NCBI GenBank assembly: GCA_028641055.1
Contig: CM054062.1
Location: forward strand, 172,627,642-172,691,641
DNA length: 64,000 nt
Direction of reading: 5' to 3'
DNA from: Alopecurus myosuroides
Lineage: Eukaryota > Streptophyta > Magnoliopsida > Poales > Poaceae
The number at the start of each line of letters is the position of its first letter. Positions within the stretch are counted from its first letter, which is position 1. The translations under genes and the position numbers were made by a program. The notes under the pieces were generated by a model. It saw only the letters and a program-made list of their open reading frames with translations. It had not been told where the DNA came from and searched no databases. This document shows positions 35,693 through 47,650 of this stretch, piece by piece.

Positions 35693-37219
35693 GCGTTCTC
35701 CCGCTTGCGCGCGCTCGACTGAAACCAGTGCAGCTGGTGCGTGTTTGTTGTCAGGTACAGATGCGCATCCAGGTTATACTTCATCAGTCGCGTTAACTGA
35801 AACTTTAGCTGACGCGCAACTGAACCTAGCTGACGGAATCGACGATGCCGGCGGCGAGATCCCGCAGATGTTGCCGTGCTCGTGCTACTGCTGCCGTGCG
35901 TGTGCTAGTGTTGGACGCGTGCAAGTGCGCGAGGCGGAGCGGACAGAGAGGAAGGATGAGACGGTGGTTGCTCACCGCGGTTTGGCCGTGGAATCGATTG
36001 CTCGGGGTGGCGCGGCCGGCGACGATGGCGTGGACGGCGTCGCAGATCCAGTGGCTCCCCGTGCCCTCGCAGGTGTCCAACGTGTAGAGGAGGAAGAGGC
36101 GGCTCGGTTCCAGTAGATGGTTAGGGAGTGGGGAGGCTAGGTGGGCGGCGCCATCGGGAAATTCAGAGGCTCGCCGTCGGCGAGGAAAACAGAGGGTGAG
36201 AGGAGCGACTGCGGGGAGAGATTGGCGGCGCGGCGCGGGGAGCGAGGATGGCTAGGGCTAGGGCACCTGCCAGGGGCCTAGGGGGGTACTTATGGAGCCC
36301 TAGGGCGGCTCCTGGCCGTCGGCGCGGCCGTACTGTCGCGGTGGCGCGCTGGATGCGCGGCCGTACTTGGGACAGACGGATCGCACGCTTTACGAAGCGG
36401 TACGCGCGCGCTAGGCAGGCTGGGCTGCGGGTTAGCTAGCTTAGGTGGGCTGGGTAGCGCTTAGCTGCCGCGCGCGCAGCAGTTTTTCTCCTTTTCTTTT
36501 TTCTTTTTTATTTTTTTTTTGCTGAAAACAGATTTGGAAGAATTTGATGATTTGTAGGTTAATAAAAATTCCAGAAAAAATTAGGTTAAGCCTTTTAAAA
36601 CATTAGCAAACAAATGCCAATATTGATTTGCAAAAAGTTGACATTTAAAATGATGTTTGTATTTGAATCCAAATTTGAAACAATTTAAATATTAAATAAA
36701 CCTTATTGAAAACAACATTTTTAATAGGGTTACCCCTAAGAATTAATGTGATTAAGGAGTACATTTGTTTGGTGAATCTCATGGATTCAAAAGGGTACTG
36801 ATTTGAAATACATTTGGTTTGAATTTGAAGTGAATTAGAATTAATTTATTGGATTAATGGTTTGATATTTTATAATTTCCAAATGAGGTGTTGTTGAATT
36901 TGAGTTTGAGTTTGAAAACAATTTGGGAATTATTTATTTGAAATAAAAGCACCATTTTATCAAGTGATCCATAATGAGAAGTATGACAATTAATAGATGG
37001 TTTTTATTTGTGATTTTTATTTCAAATGTTGTAACAGAGCAAGTATGAAAATAACCATTTGAAATTGTTTGAGTTTGATTATGAAAACAAGATAAATAGA
37101 TGCAAAACAAATAGTAACAAATGCAAACAAATAATTAAACATGATGACATGATGCAATACTTGAATTAAAACAATAAATCAAGCATTCTAAGGGATATTT
37201 TCATACTTGGGATGTTACA

Positions 37220-37240
37220 AAACGCCCCCCCCTTGAAGGA
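37220..37240 (-). other. Polypurine tract of Tek-2
   Basis: The minus strand reads AAGGGGGGGGCG just before the 3' LTR start TGTAACATC. Confidence 0.85.
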
Positions 37241-37258
37241 ATCGCGCCCCGAGATTCC

Positions 37259-40200
37259 TTACTGAGAAGTGAAAAGGTCCGGATACTTCTTGCGAAGATC
37301 CTCTTCGGTCTCCCACGTTGCCTCTTTATCGGAATGATGCGACCATTGCACTTTCAAGAACTTGGTGCTCTTGTTGCGAGTCTTACGCTCGGTCTCATCG
37401 AGAATACGAATAGGGTGCTCCTCATAAGATAGATCATCTTGCAGTTCAATGGAATCATGATCAACTGCACGATCTGGATCTTTGAAACACTTCTTGAGCT
37501 GGGACACGTGGAACACATCGTGCACCTTGGATAGTTTTTCTGGAAGTTCAAGACGATAAGCATTTTCTGCACGCCTTGAGAGGATGTTGAAAGGACCAAT
37601 GTATCTTGGTGCAAGCTTTCCTTTCACACCAAAACGATGAGTGCCTCTGAGGGGAGTTACACGGAGATATGCCTTATCACCAGGTGCATAGATCATATCC
37701 CTGTGCTTGCTATCATAATAGCTCTTCTGACGAGACTGAGCAATCCTAAGGTTGTCACGAATGATACGAACTTTCTCCTCGGCTTCCTTAACAATGTCAG
37801 GGCCTAAGAGTGAACGTTCACCAGCTCCAGACCAATTGATTGGACTTCTGCATCTGCGACCATACAGTGCCTCAAATGGTGCCATGCCTAGGCTTGCCTG
37901 GTAGCTGTTGTTGTAGGAGAATTCAGCATATGGAAGGCAATCCTCCCATTTCATGCCAAGGGAGAGACCACATGCTCTGAGCATATCCTCGAGAATCTGA
38001 TTGACTCTTTCGACTTGCCCCTGAGACTGAGGGTGATAAGCTGTGCTGAACAGAAGTTTAGTGCCCAAATCTTCTTGAAAGCTTTTCCAGAAATGAGAAG
38101 TGAAAATACTTCCACGGTCTGAGCTTATTTCCAATGGAACACCATGAAGAGGAACAACCTTTGCTGTATAGAGCTCTGCTAACTGGCTAGCTGAGATAGT
38201 TTCCTTGACAGCAAAGAAGTGAGCTACCTTAGTGAGACGATCAATAACAACGAAGATTGCATCGTTGCCCTTCTTGGACTTTGGAAACCCAGTAACGAAG
38301 TCCATTTCAATCATGTCCCACTTCCACTCAGGAATTTTCAGAGGTTGGAGTAGACCTGCTGTTTTCTGATGGACTGCCTTAACACGTTGACAAACGTCGC
38401 ATTCAGAAACGTATTGAGCAATTTCACGTTTCATGCCAGACCACCAATACAGAGTCTTTAGATCCTGGTACATCTTTGTACTTCCAGGGTGGATGGAGAG
38501 AGGAGTTTCATGAGCCTCCTTGAGAATGATATCCTCGAGACTTTGAATCTGAGGAACTGCAATGCGTCCTTCGAAGAACACAGTTCCGCTATCATCAATT
38601 GAGAAGGATTTGAATTTATCATTGCCCTCCTTGATGTGCTCTACAATCTTCTTGATTTCAGTATCACGAAGTTGTTCAGAACGAATCTTGTCCTCGAGAG
38701 TTGGACTGGCTGTCAAGCTAGCAAGGTATCCTTCAGGGACAAGACCAAGGTTCAGCTTCTGGAATTCTTCATGAAGTGGAGGTTGGCTTTCCCTGATCAT
38801 GATATTATTGCAATAGGATTTGCGACTGAGAGCATCGGCCATAACATTAGCCTTGCCTGGAGTGTAAGAAATGGTGAGATCAAAGTCTTTAATCTTCTCA
38901 ATCCATCTCCTTTGCCTGAGGTTCAGATCTGGCTGAGTGAAGATGTATTTCAGACTCTTATGATCGGAAAAGATTTCAGTTTTGTTACCCAACAAGTATT
39001 GTCTCCATTTCTTGAGGGCAAACACAACTGCTGCAAGTTCAAGATCATGTGTGGGGTAGTTTTGCTCATGTGGGTTCAACTGACGTGAAGCATAAGCCAC
39101 AACTTGACGTTCTTGCATAAGAACTGCTCCTAGGCCTTGGAGAGATGCATCGCAGAATATCTGGAAAGGTTTGGTAGTATCTGGGCCAACCAGAACTGGG
39201 GTGGAAGTGAGTTTAGTCTTTAGGAGGTTGAAACTCTCATCACACTGTGGAGTCCAAACGAACTTTTTGTCCTTCTTTGTGAGATCAGTGAGAGGTTTGG
39301 CAATCTTAGAAAAGTTTTGGACGAAACGACGGCAATAGCTAGCCAAGCCAAGAAAACTTCTGACTTGCTTCACCGTCTTAGGGGGTTTCCAATCAACAAT
39401 TGCCTTAATCTTTTCAGGATCAATGGCTATGCCTTTGGCAGAGATGATATGACCAAGATATGCAACTTCTGGAATCCAGAACTCACATTTGGAAAACTTG
39501 GCATACAGACGATGCTCGCGAAGTTTCATGAGAGTGAGACGAAGGTGTTCTCCATGCTCTTCCTCGGATTTTGAGTAGACTAGAATGTCATCAAGATATA
39601 CCACAACGAACTTGTCGAGGTATTCATGGAAGACAGAATTCATGAGTCTTGAGAACGTTGCCGGTGCATTGGTGAGACCAAAGGACATGACGGTGTATTC
39701 ATATAGACCGTAACGAGTGGTGAAAGCTGTCTTAGGAATATCTTCCTTTCTGATCTTTATCTGATGGTACCCCATTCTCAAGTCCAACTTTGAGAATATT
39801 GAGGCTCCAGCCAGTTGATCAAAAAGATCATCGATACTAGGAATTGGATACTTGTTCTTGATGGTTTTCTCGTTGAGAGGACGATAGTCAACCACGAGTC
39901 TTTTTGTTTGATCCTTCTTGGCAACAAACAGAGTTGGGCAACCCCAAGCGGAGGAGCTAGGCTGAATGTAACCTTTCTCCATGTACATATCGATTTGCTC
40001 CTTCAACAATTTCAGTTCAGGAGGAGCTATCTTGTATGCATGCTTAGAGATTGGAGCAGTACCTGGCTCAAGCTCGATCACGAACTCAACTGCTCTGTCC
40101 GGAGGCATCCCTGGCAACTCTTCTGGAAAGACGTCAGGGAATTCACAAACCACCGGAACATTTTCAATTGCAGGAAGAGGTTTTGCATCGAGGTTGAACA

Positions 40201-41647
40201 ACTGAACAGAACTTGATCCATATGGAGAATAGACTATCTGGCCTGAAGTGTGGGAGAGAGTTATTGACTTTTGAGCACAGTCAATTTTTGCTTTGTGGGT
40301 CTTCAACCAATCCATACCCAGAATGACATCAATGTCAGAATTTCCCAGCAACATGAGTGAAGCAAGGAATATGCGACCTCCAATTAGGATCTGATTGTCC
40401 ATGCTTATCTTGGAAGCAATCATTTTAGTTCCCGGAGAGTGAACATAGATTTGATTGATTAGTGGAACCAGAGCTAAATTGTACGTTGTAGCAAAGATCT
40501 TTGACACGAACGAATGCGATGCTCCAGTATCAAACAACACTTTAGCTGGAAAAGAGTTTACGGGTAATATACCGAGAACGACGTCAGCAGCTTCCTCAGC
40601 TTTGTCGGCCTTGATATGGTTCACCCTCGCGGTCCTCCCGATAGGCCTGTTGTTGGAGTTGAAGGCTTTAGCCGGGGGAGCACGAACCATTGCCTGGTTG
40701 GTGTTGGGGCGAGGAGGTGGAGGTAGCTGCCTCTGAGTGCACTTATCAGCGTAGTGTCCAGTCTCCTTGCACTTGAAGCAAGTGACGACACGAGGAGGAC
40801 CTGGCCTTGGCTGCCCCATTGGAATCCTCTGACCCTGCATCTGAGATGGGTTGGGTGGGCGGGGACCAAAGCCTGGAGAAGCTTGGGCATTTGGAGCCCG
40901 AGTGACAGCACCATTTGGCACCCAGATGCGGCGCTTCTGCAGAGGGGTGATCATGTTGGAGGAGGAACCACCCTCACGCGAGTGCTTACTGGACTCTTCG
41001 AACGCCTTGCGCCCATTCTCCTCATTGAGCGCGGTGTTCACGAGCTCCACGAAGTCCTTGCACTTGATGTTGGTGAGAGCGTACTTCAGTTCCGGGTTAA
41101 AACCTCGGCGGAACCTTGCCATCTTCTTGGCTTCAGTGGACACCTCGTCACCACCGTATCGAGCGAGACGATTGAACTCGTTCTGGTAGCCGAGGACGTC
41201 CAGCTTGCCCTGTTTGAGAGAGCAGAATTCCTCACGCATCCTTTCCATGAGACCATCTGGGATGTGGTGCTTCAGGAAGGCATCCTTGAAACATCCCCAG
41301 GTGATAGGATATCCAGCTCTCATGGTCTGGTAGTTCTCCCACCAGGTAGCTGCCTGACCCTTCAGTAGGTAGGTGGCATACTTGACCTTATCCTCCTCAG
41401 CAACATGAGCAATCTCCAGAGCCCTGTTCATCTCCCTGATCCAGTCATCAGCATCCAGAGGCTCACGTGTTGCCACGAAAGCTCTCGGCCCCATGCTCAG
41501 AAACTCCTTGATGCTGACTCGCGGAGCATTCTGGTTGTTGTGCTGGTTAGCCTGGATCTGGGCCATCTGAGCCACGACCTGAGTCATCTGAGTCAACAGC
41601 TCCGTGAGCGGAGGTGGTTCAGGCGGGTTGCTCCTTGTTGGCGGCAT
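37259..41647 (-). CDS. Tek-2 gag-pol polyprotein with chromodomain, intact
   Basis: 1462 codons without a break. Gag core about residues 65-215; zinc knuckle C290, C293, H298, C303; protease D373-T-G-A-S; RT about 540-720 with the catalytic Y684-L-D-D; RNase H with D833, E870, D895 and D938; integrase zinc site H1046, H1053, C1083, C1086; catalytic D1116, D1177, E1213 (D-60-D-35-E spacing); GPF motif at 1351-1353; chromodomain about 1410-1460 with PIRILDETE and [19 protein letters not shown]. All key residues are present. Products would package, reverse-transcribe and integrate the element; the chromodomain usually steers integration to particular chromatin. The start ATG lies one base after an acceptor-like TATTCAG, suggesting a spliced leader. 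Confidence 0.96.
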   Translation of the reverse strand: MPPTRSNPPEPPPLTELLTQMTQVVAQMAQIQANQHNNQNAPRVSIKEFLSMGPRAFVATREPLDADDWIREMNRALEIAHVAEEDKVKYATYLLKGQAATWWENYQTMRAGYPITWGCFKDAFLKHHIPDGLMERMREEFCSLKQGKLDVLGYQNEFNRLARYGGDEVSTEAKKMARFRRGFNPELKYALTNIKCKDFVELVNTALNEENGRKAFEESSKHSREGGSSSNMITPLQKRRIWVPNGAVTRAPNAQASPGFGPRPPNPSQMQGQRIPMGQPRPGPPRVVTCFKCKETGHYADKCTQRQLPPPPRPNTNQAMVRAPPAKAFNSNNRPIGRTARVNHIKADKAEEAADVVLGILPVNSFPAKVLFDTGASHSFVSKIFATTYNLALVPLINQIYVHSPGTKMIASKISMDNQILIGGRIFLASLMLLGNSDIDVILGMDWLKTHKAKIDCAQKSITLSHTSGQIVYSPYGSSSVQLFNLDAKPLPAIENVPVVCEFPDVFPEELPGMPPDRAVEFVIELEPGTAPISKHAYKIAPPELKLLKEQIDMYMEKGYIQPSSSAWGCPTLFVAKKDQTKRLVVDYRPLNEKTIKNKYPIPSIDDLFDQLAGASIFSKLDLRMGYHQIKIRKEDIPKTAFTTRYGLYEYTVMSFGLTNAPATFSRLMNSVFHEYLDKFVVVYLDDILVYSKSEEEHGEHLRLTLMKLREHRLYAKFSKCEFWIPEVAYLGHIISAKGIAIDPEKIKAIVDWKPPKTVKQVRSFLGLASYCRRFVQNFSKIAKPLTDLTKKDKKFVWTPQCDESFNLLKTKLTSTPVLVGPDTTKPFQIFCDASLQGLGAVLMQERQVVAYASRQLNPHEQNYPTHDLELAAVVFALKKWRQYLLGNKTEIFSDHKSLKYIFTQPDLNLRQRRWIEKIKDFDLTISYTPGKANVMADALSRKSYCNNIMIRESQPPLHEEFQKLNLGLVPEGYLASLTASPTLEDKIRSEQLRDTEIKKIVEHIKEGNDKFKSFSIDDSGTVFFEGRIAVPQIQSLEDIILKEAHETPLSIHPGSTKMYQDLKTLYWWSGMKREIAQYVSECDVCQRVKAVHQKTAGLLQPLKIPEWKWDMIEMDFVTGFPKSKKGNDAIFVVIDRLTKVAHFFAVKETISASQLAELYTAKVVPLHGVPLEISSDRGSIFTSHFWKSFQEDLGTKLLFSTAYHPQSQGQVERVNQILEDMLRACGLSLGMKWEDCLPYAEFSYNNSYQASLGMAPFEALYGRRCRSPINWSGAGERSLLGPDIVKEAEEKVRIIRDNLRIAQSRQKSYYDSKHRDMIYAPGDKAYLRVTPLRGTHRFGVKGKLAPRYIGPFNILSRRAENAYRLELPEKLSKVHDVFHVSQLKKCFKDPDRAVDHDSIELQDDLSYEEHPIRILDETERKTRNKSTKFLKVQWSHHSDKEATWETEEDLRKKYPDLFTSQ

Positions 41648-41857
41648 CCTGAATAGACATTCATTTTAGCACAACAATAGAAAAGGATAGACTTGGTAAC
41701 CGAAAGATAGATTATTCCGACGCATGAATAGATAACCAACAGGTACATCATCACATGTTTGAATACATCAGAATATCCAACAGACCAATACATGGTTCGA
41801 AAGACAAAGGATAACTAAACATAGCTAGGAATGGATACATCGGTACTCCCATGCTCA

Positions 41858-42673
41858 TCACGCAGGACGGCGGTGAGTAGTACGACGAGAGATACGGTGA
41901 GGAGGAATCCCCCGGAAGTAGGTATGACGACGATCCACGTAGAGCGGGACTGCTCTGAGAGCAACTCTCGGTGTGGTGAAGTAGAAAGCGTCGTCTCCCT
42001 GTGCTCCAAAGCGGGGAATCCCAGTGTAACCCGGGCCAAGGTCGAGAAGTGGACCTCTGATCGGCTCGTAACCTCCAGCATCTGGCAGCGGAAACCCAGC
42101 TGGCTGAGTGAAACGCGCAAAGCGCTCGTCTCCAACAAAGTCTGTGGTGTATGTAGCCAGACGAGTCAACGCCAGATAGAGCTGCTCCCTGACTGAGGCT
42201 AACTCCTGAGAAAGTGTGGAAGCAACTGCGTCACTGTGCCTCACAAACTGAGCAGTGGTGTGCAGCCTGGAGCTATCAGACTCGTAGGTATCCAGGTTGC
42301 CGTGGAGAGTGAAGTGAACTCCCGCTGACGTGATGTAACCACGGGGGATGTGGCGATAAATAGAATCGTCAAATCCCCAGTAGTCAGCACGGAGGACGGT
42401 GAGACTCACGTAAGCTGCCTGCTGCACGGCCATATCCACTGTGGAACCTACTGCCTCGTAGCGGTGGACAACGCTCCTGTCATCATCCGACAGAATGTAG
42501 ACGATAGCCTGGTAGTAGGTCTGGTCAAACTCTCGCTGCTGCTCGTAGACCTGGTACTCTGGTGCCCAATGGAACCCCAGATAGGTAACCATGTCCCTCA
42601 GCATCTCCGGATAACCGGCGGTGCTCTCACAGCGAGTCATCCGAACCACCTGCGGGAAGAACCTGAGATCCAT
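41858..42673 (-). CDS. Tek-2 extra ORF upstream of gag (dsRBD-like region), unknown function
   Basis: The open frame spans 41858-42841. I choose the internal ATG at 42673 because it directly follows a splice-acceptor-like CATCTGCAG, giving 271 codons. Residues about 20-95 of this product look like the helix-strand-strand-strand-helix order of a double-stranded-RNA-binding domain: YPEMLRDMVTYLGFHW, then PEYQVYEQQ, YYQAIVYIL, and STVDMAVQQAAYVSLTVL. The lysine-rich KKxAK contact motif of true binders is missing, so RNA binding is uncertain. A later segment (about 145-175) may form a coiled coil. It has the same strand as gag-pol, ends 210 bp before it, and is not part of standard Tekay gag-pol. 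It could also be an unrelated element-specific family. Confidence 0.6.
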   Translation of the reverse strand: MDLRFFPQVVRMTRCESTAGYPEMLRDMVTYLGFHWAPEYQVYEQQREFDQTYYQAIVYILSDDDRSVVHRYEAVGSTVDMAVQQAAYVSLTVLRADYWGFDDSIYRHIPRGYITSAGVHFTLHGNLDTYESDSSRLHTTAQFVRHSDAVASTLSQELASVREQLYLALTRLATYTTDFVGDERFARFTQPAGFPLPDAGGYEPIRGPLLDLGPGYTGIPRFGAQGDDAFYFTTPRVALRAVPLYVDRRHTYFRGIPPHRISRRTTHRRPA

Positions 42674-42899
42674 CTGCAGATGATCGGGGAAGTTTTGATT
42701 AGACGCCGGTAGAGAACTGAAGTGGAAAGCAACAACAAGGTTCAACGGACGATAAGGATGTTGAAAAGAACATGATATTGAAGCAACATCGGGAAACACG
42801 AGACCAAAAACTCCTGAGGTACTACGGAGAACCCAAAACACGTGAAATCCTAACTTGAAAGTTTAGGTGAGAACAGAAAACAACGTTGCACTTCCTTAC
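42674..42899 (-). other. Candidate 226-nt leader intron of Tek-2 (GT-AG)
   Basis: The donor TCTG|GTAAGG (at 42899) lies 130 nt after the primer site, with a T/C-rich exon end. The acceptor CATCTGCAG ends at 42674, immediately before the ATG of the extra ORF. The same donor could use the acceptor at 41649-41651 before the gag ATG, giving a 1251-nt intron. Confidence 0.5.
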
Positions 42900-43030
42900 C
42901 AGAAAAGGGTGGGTGGGTGGGGAAAGAAGAAAAATGGCAGAATTCCTACTCTCACGTTTCATTTTCCTATATAGCTACAAAATAGTTTCTAGACTCAACT
43001 GCGACCAGTAAAAAGGGATCCTACAGGTAG

Positions 43031-43046
43031 ACAGGCTCTGATACCA
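43031..43046 (-). other. Primer-binding site of Tek-2 (initiator tRNA-Met)
   Basis: The minus strand reads TGGTATCAGAGCCTGT, 2 nt after the 5' LTR end. TGGTATCAGAGC is the standard initiator-methionine tRNA complement. Confidence 0.93.
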
Positions 43047-43048
43047 TT

Positions 43049-46000
43049 TGTCGCACCCGGACTTCTAGAGGATACTCACCGTACGAACTGAACAATATTC
43101 TGATGGGATTACGGGGCTTTCCGGCACCCGCGTCCTCTTACGAGTAGGCCAACACTTATGTGTGACAACCCATCGCTACTGTTCATCGTCGATGTAAACT
43201 ATCCTGTAGAAATCAGGACACTACCATTGACGTACTTCATACCATACACACATGGTACGTCAACGGCTTTGAACAAAAGGATGACACAACATGCCTCTAC
43301 GACACAAAAGATAGAAATAAGTTGCAAATGGCCCTCACTAGGGCAGAGATAGCAAATACAATCATCCATAGGAAACATGTCCCAACATAGCATCATTACA
43401 TCTCAGCGGAAGCATTCAAAGGGGTCTGAGTACAGACAAAATCCAAATAGGCTTAAGAAGCCGGAAACTGAAATAAAGACGGAGCCCATCCACGATGTCT
43501 CGGATCCTGCCCGGGTCCGCTAACTACTCGTCAGCAGCCTCGTCAAACTCCACGTAGTAGCCGTCACCTGGATCCTCGTAATCGTAGTCTGCGGAAACCA
43601 CAGCCCCAAAGGGGTCAGTACATAGACGTACTGGCAAGCAAGACTCACAGTTCACCAAAGTGTAACCCGTCAACACAAGCACAGATGACTTGGGTTCAAC
43701 GGAGGGAAAAGGGTATATAAAAGATGCTGCAACTGGCTGCACTAACCAACTACATAGATTCTATCATTTCCAACTATCAGAAAGGAGATAAGATCGAGTG
43801 TTGTAACCAACTGACAGATAACTTCAAACAAACCCATCCTGGATCCCGCCCCTTATCTCAAGAAGCAATCCGAGGATAACTCACACAGTTGGATTAAGAT
43901 GAAACAAGTTATTGTGACAATAATCCTATTACTAGTCAAATTGTAATCATGGGGTGTGAGATTGTGAATCATTAGGTTTAAGTTGTCCTGAGTACTTGTT
44001 AGCCAGTACTTTCACCAAGTTAACCATAACCGCGGAAAACACGGCTTCTCGAGAAGATTATCCCTGCAGGGTTGCACCAATTTGGCCGTACACGTATGAA
44101 TAACCCGCCAGATGGGATGCCTCCCACCAAGCGGGGCACTCAACACAACTCAACTCTTCTTCGCATCAAGCCCAAAGCACCTTGGGCGCACGGCTAATCA
44201 AGCCCCGAAGAAAAGGGACCCTCATAGCACTCTAAGACCGTGTCCCCCTATATGCCGACTACGAAAGTTCCACCCTGCGCTGGGCTCGCAAAAACATGCA
44301 TGCGGCAAATAGAAAGCACGAACTAAATGAGATGATTTGGACGAGATGCGAATCGAATCAAATTGAGGGGGGCGCCCATACTCGCTTCCCACATGCGGGT
44401 AGTGCGCTCATCATGGATCAGTAGACAAGACCCTTTTCCTATTAGGGTCGACACTAGCAGGCCTCAAAACCACACAGGGCCTCCTGCTGGTGCCTTATCA
44501 TCAAATTATTATTAAGTAATATCATTAGCATGATTGATTGATTGATTAAACATCGAGCCCCCAGAACATAATAAAGATATAGTAACTAAAAGTAGCGGGC
44601 AACAGACTCGAGCAAAACAACCTAAGCATGCTAGTAGGACACTGGCTCAAACAATAGGGTTGTAGGAGTGGTGGTGAGGCAATATCAGGGTTAAGGGATT
44701 CATGTGATAGGTTCGTAACAGAAACAACTACCACTAAGGCTAGCAGAAATAGACAACGGAAAGTATCGGTAACCAGGGTTGAAAGGAACACAATGGTTCA
44801 TGTGAGTGATAACTTGCCTGCGAACTCAGCAGCCTGGTACTGAGCTAGATCCTCAGAAGGGGTGCTGTAAAGATCGTCTGTCTCAACGTCGTCGTCTATT
44901 CGAGAAGAAGCAAACAAACAAAACAGGAATGTAAACCATCATTATCATGGCATTGTGCACAATCAAGATGATGCATGACAAATTAAGGGTTGCATCAAAA
45001 TAAACTAGCTAACATGATAATACAATTTAGATGGACCCCTATGCTATTTTGAGTGGCATATGGGAAAGGGTCCATAAATTAAGTGGAACAAATGATTTAC
45101 AAGTAATTATTATGTGAAAGTTGTTAGCATGATGCATGCATGATGGTAACAACAAAATAACAACAAATAACAATAATAGATGCAAATAATAAAAGGGTTT
45201 AACAAGTTTTGGAAATTATTTATTAAGTTTAGAAATTTTGGTTACTTAAACATGTCACACACACAATTATTGTTTTCATCAATTTAAAGTGTGCAAAAAC
45301 AATTAACAAAATTTATATTTGAAAAGAACATCAAATTTTAGTTGGATTACATGTTTCAAATATTGAAATTTGAATTAGGATGAATTTATTATGAATTAAA
45401 CAATATTAAACAAGTTTTAATTGAATTTAAAACAAGTTTGAATATTATTTGAATTTTATTTGTTCAAACCATAAATTTAAATTCACATTTGAAAAGTTCA
45501 CACTTTGATAGCTTGAAAACATATTTTGCATGTTCAAAAATATTTTATTTTGAGCAAGTTATGATTTTTATCAAATTTAAATGAATTAAACAAGTATTAA
45601 ATTATTTAGGCAATTTAAATTATTCAAACAATGAAAAAAAAATTATATTTGAATAGGATATTCAAAATGGTATGAAAAACATATTTTATTTGCCTTATTT
45701 GGAATTAGTATGAATTATTTATGAATTGTTGCAAATTACATTTGAATTATTCAAATTTGAATTTTAAATGCATTTGGAGTTTTCAAAACAGGAAACAAAA
45801 GTTACCAAAAGGTAGAAAATTGAATTTAGACCAGTGTGGATATTTTATTTCCATTTTTTAGAGTTATAAAATAAAAGTTATAAGCAAAATAAAACTAGGG
45901 ATCAATCTGTGATTTAATTGGACCTAGACTTGATTACAGAAAGTTTAGAATTCGTTTTATACTTTTTATACGCACAGGGAAGCTACACCAGTCGCTGCCG

Positions 46001-47645
46001 GGGGGCCCGTGGGCTCACTGTGCTTGCGCAACACATGAGTGACTGACAGGGGGCCCTCCCTGTCAGTACGCAGCCGAAAAAAGATGGGGTTTTAATCCCA
46101 GGGAGCCGGGACTCGAACCCGCGTTCTCCGGCTTGCGCGCGCTCGACTGAAACCAGTGCAGCTGGTGCGTGTTTGTTGTCAGGTACAGATGCGCATCCAG
46201 GTTATACTTCATCAGTCGCGTTAACTGAAACTTTAGCTGACGCGCAACTGAACCTAGCTGACGGAATCGACGATGCCGGCGGCGAGATCCCGCAGATGTT
46301 GCCGTGCTCGTGCTACTGCTGCCGTGCGTGTGCTAGTGTTGGACGCGTGAAAGTGCGCGAGGCGGAGCGGACAGAGAGGAAGGATGAGACGGTGGTTGCT
46401 CACCGCGGTTTGGCCGTGGAATCGATTGCTCGGGGTGGCGCGGCCGGCGACGATGGCGTGGACGGCGTCGCAGATCCTGTGGCTCCCCGTGCCCTCGCAG
46501 GTGTCCAACGTGTAGAGGAGGAAGAGGCGGCTCGGTTCCAGTAGATGGTTAGGGAGTGGGGAGGCTAGGTGGGCGGCGCCATCGGGAAATTCAGAGGCTC
46601 GCCGTCGGCGAGGAAAACAGAGGGTGAGAGGAGCGACTGCGGGGAGAGATTGGCGGCGCGGCGCGGGGAGCGAGGATGGCTAGGGCTAGGGCACCTGCCA
46701 GGGGCCTAGGGGGGTACTTATGGAGCCCTAGGGCGGCTCCTGGCCGTCGGCGCGGCCGTACTGTCGCGGTGGCGCGCTGGATGCGCGGCCGTACTTGGGA
46801 CAGACGGATCGCACGCTTCACGAAGCGGTACGCGCGCGCTAGGCAGGCTGGGCTGCGGGTTAGCTAGCTTAGGTGGGCTGGGTAGCGCTTAGCTGCCGCG
46901 CGCGCAGCAGTTTTTCTCCTTTTCTTTTTTCTGTTTTTTTTTTTTTGCTGAAAACAGATTTGGAAGAATTTGATGATTTGTAGGTTAATAAAAATTCCAG
47001 AAAAAATTAGGTTAAGCCTTTTAAAACATTAGCAAACAAATGCCAATATTGATTTGCAAAAAGTTGACATTTAAAATGATGTTTGTATTTGAATCCAAAT
47101 TTGAAAGAATTTAAATATTAAATAAACCTTATTGAAAACAACATTTTTAATAGGGTTACCCCTAAGAATTAATGTGATTAAGGAGTACATTTGTTTGGTG
47201 AATCTCATGGATTCAAAAGGGTACTGATTTGAAATACATTTGGTTTGAATTTGAAGTGAATTAGAATTAATTTATTGGATTAATGGTTTGATATTTTATA
47301 ATTTCCAAATGAGGTGTTGTTGAATTTGAGTTTGAGTTTGAAAACAATTTGGGAATTATTTATTTGAAATAAAAGCACCATTTTATCAAGTGATCCATAA
47401 TGAGAAGTATGACAACAAATAGATGGTTTTTATTTGTGATTTTTATTTCAAATGTTGTAACAGAGCAAGTATGAAAATAACCATTTGAAATTGTTTGAGT
47501 TTGATTATGAAAACAAGATAAATAGATGCAAAACAAATAGTAACAAATGCAAACAAATAATTAAACATGATGACATGATGCAATACTTGAATTAAAACAA
47601 TAAATCAAGCATTCTAAGGGATATTTTCATACTTGGGATGTTACA
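43049..47645 (-). repeat. Tek-2 5' LTR
   Basis: 4597 bp, nearly identical to the 3' copy. It contains exon-like blocks at 44818-44895 and 43524-43588, the intron-like stretch 43589-44817, and hairpins at 43604-43633. In this copy the signals would lie in the transcript leader, upstream of the primer site. Confidence 0.95.
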
Positions 47646-47650
47646 ATGAT

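Larger units (their letters stand above)
32622..37219 (-). repeat. Tek-2 3' LTR
   Basis: 4598 bp. In element sense: AT-rich first 700 bp, GC-rich block (about 36480-35560) with a weak TATA-like CCATAAGTA at 36287-36294, a long AT-rich stretch (35540-34560), an exon-like block at 34391-34468, an intron-like stretch 33162-34390, hairpins at 33177-33206, and an exon-like end with an in-frame stop at 33097. Open frames on both strands of the GC-rich block (35745-36439) have no recognisable domain. Confidence 0.95.
32622..47645 (-). mobile_element. Tek-2: complete, apparently intact Tekay-like chromovirus element
   Basis: 15,024 bp with two LTRs of 4598 and 4597 bp, TG...CA-type termini (TGTAACATC...GTGCGACA in element sense), a 5-bp duplication, an initiator-tRNA-Met primer site, a strong polypurine tract, a full gag-pol frame and an extra upstream ORF. 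By eye I count roughly 35 differences between the LTRs (about 0.8%), pointing to an insertion well under a million years ago under usual grass rates. It is the youngest element in the window and sits inside the LTR of Ath-4. Confidence 0.95.

Noticed and set aside
35680..35700. Possible tRNA gene at the GGGTTCGAGTCCC motif
   Set aside because: Only a T-arm-like piece is present; no D-arm, anticodon arm or A box at proper spacing.
35745..36439. Open frames on both strands of the GC-rich LTR block
   Set aside because: GC-rich DNA lacks stops by chance. Frames are on opposite strands, repeated in both LTRs, and show no domain.
40754..41368. 204-codon plus-strand frame opposite gag
   Set aside because: Antisense shadow of the intact gag-pol frame.
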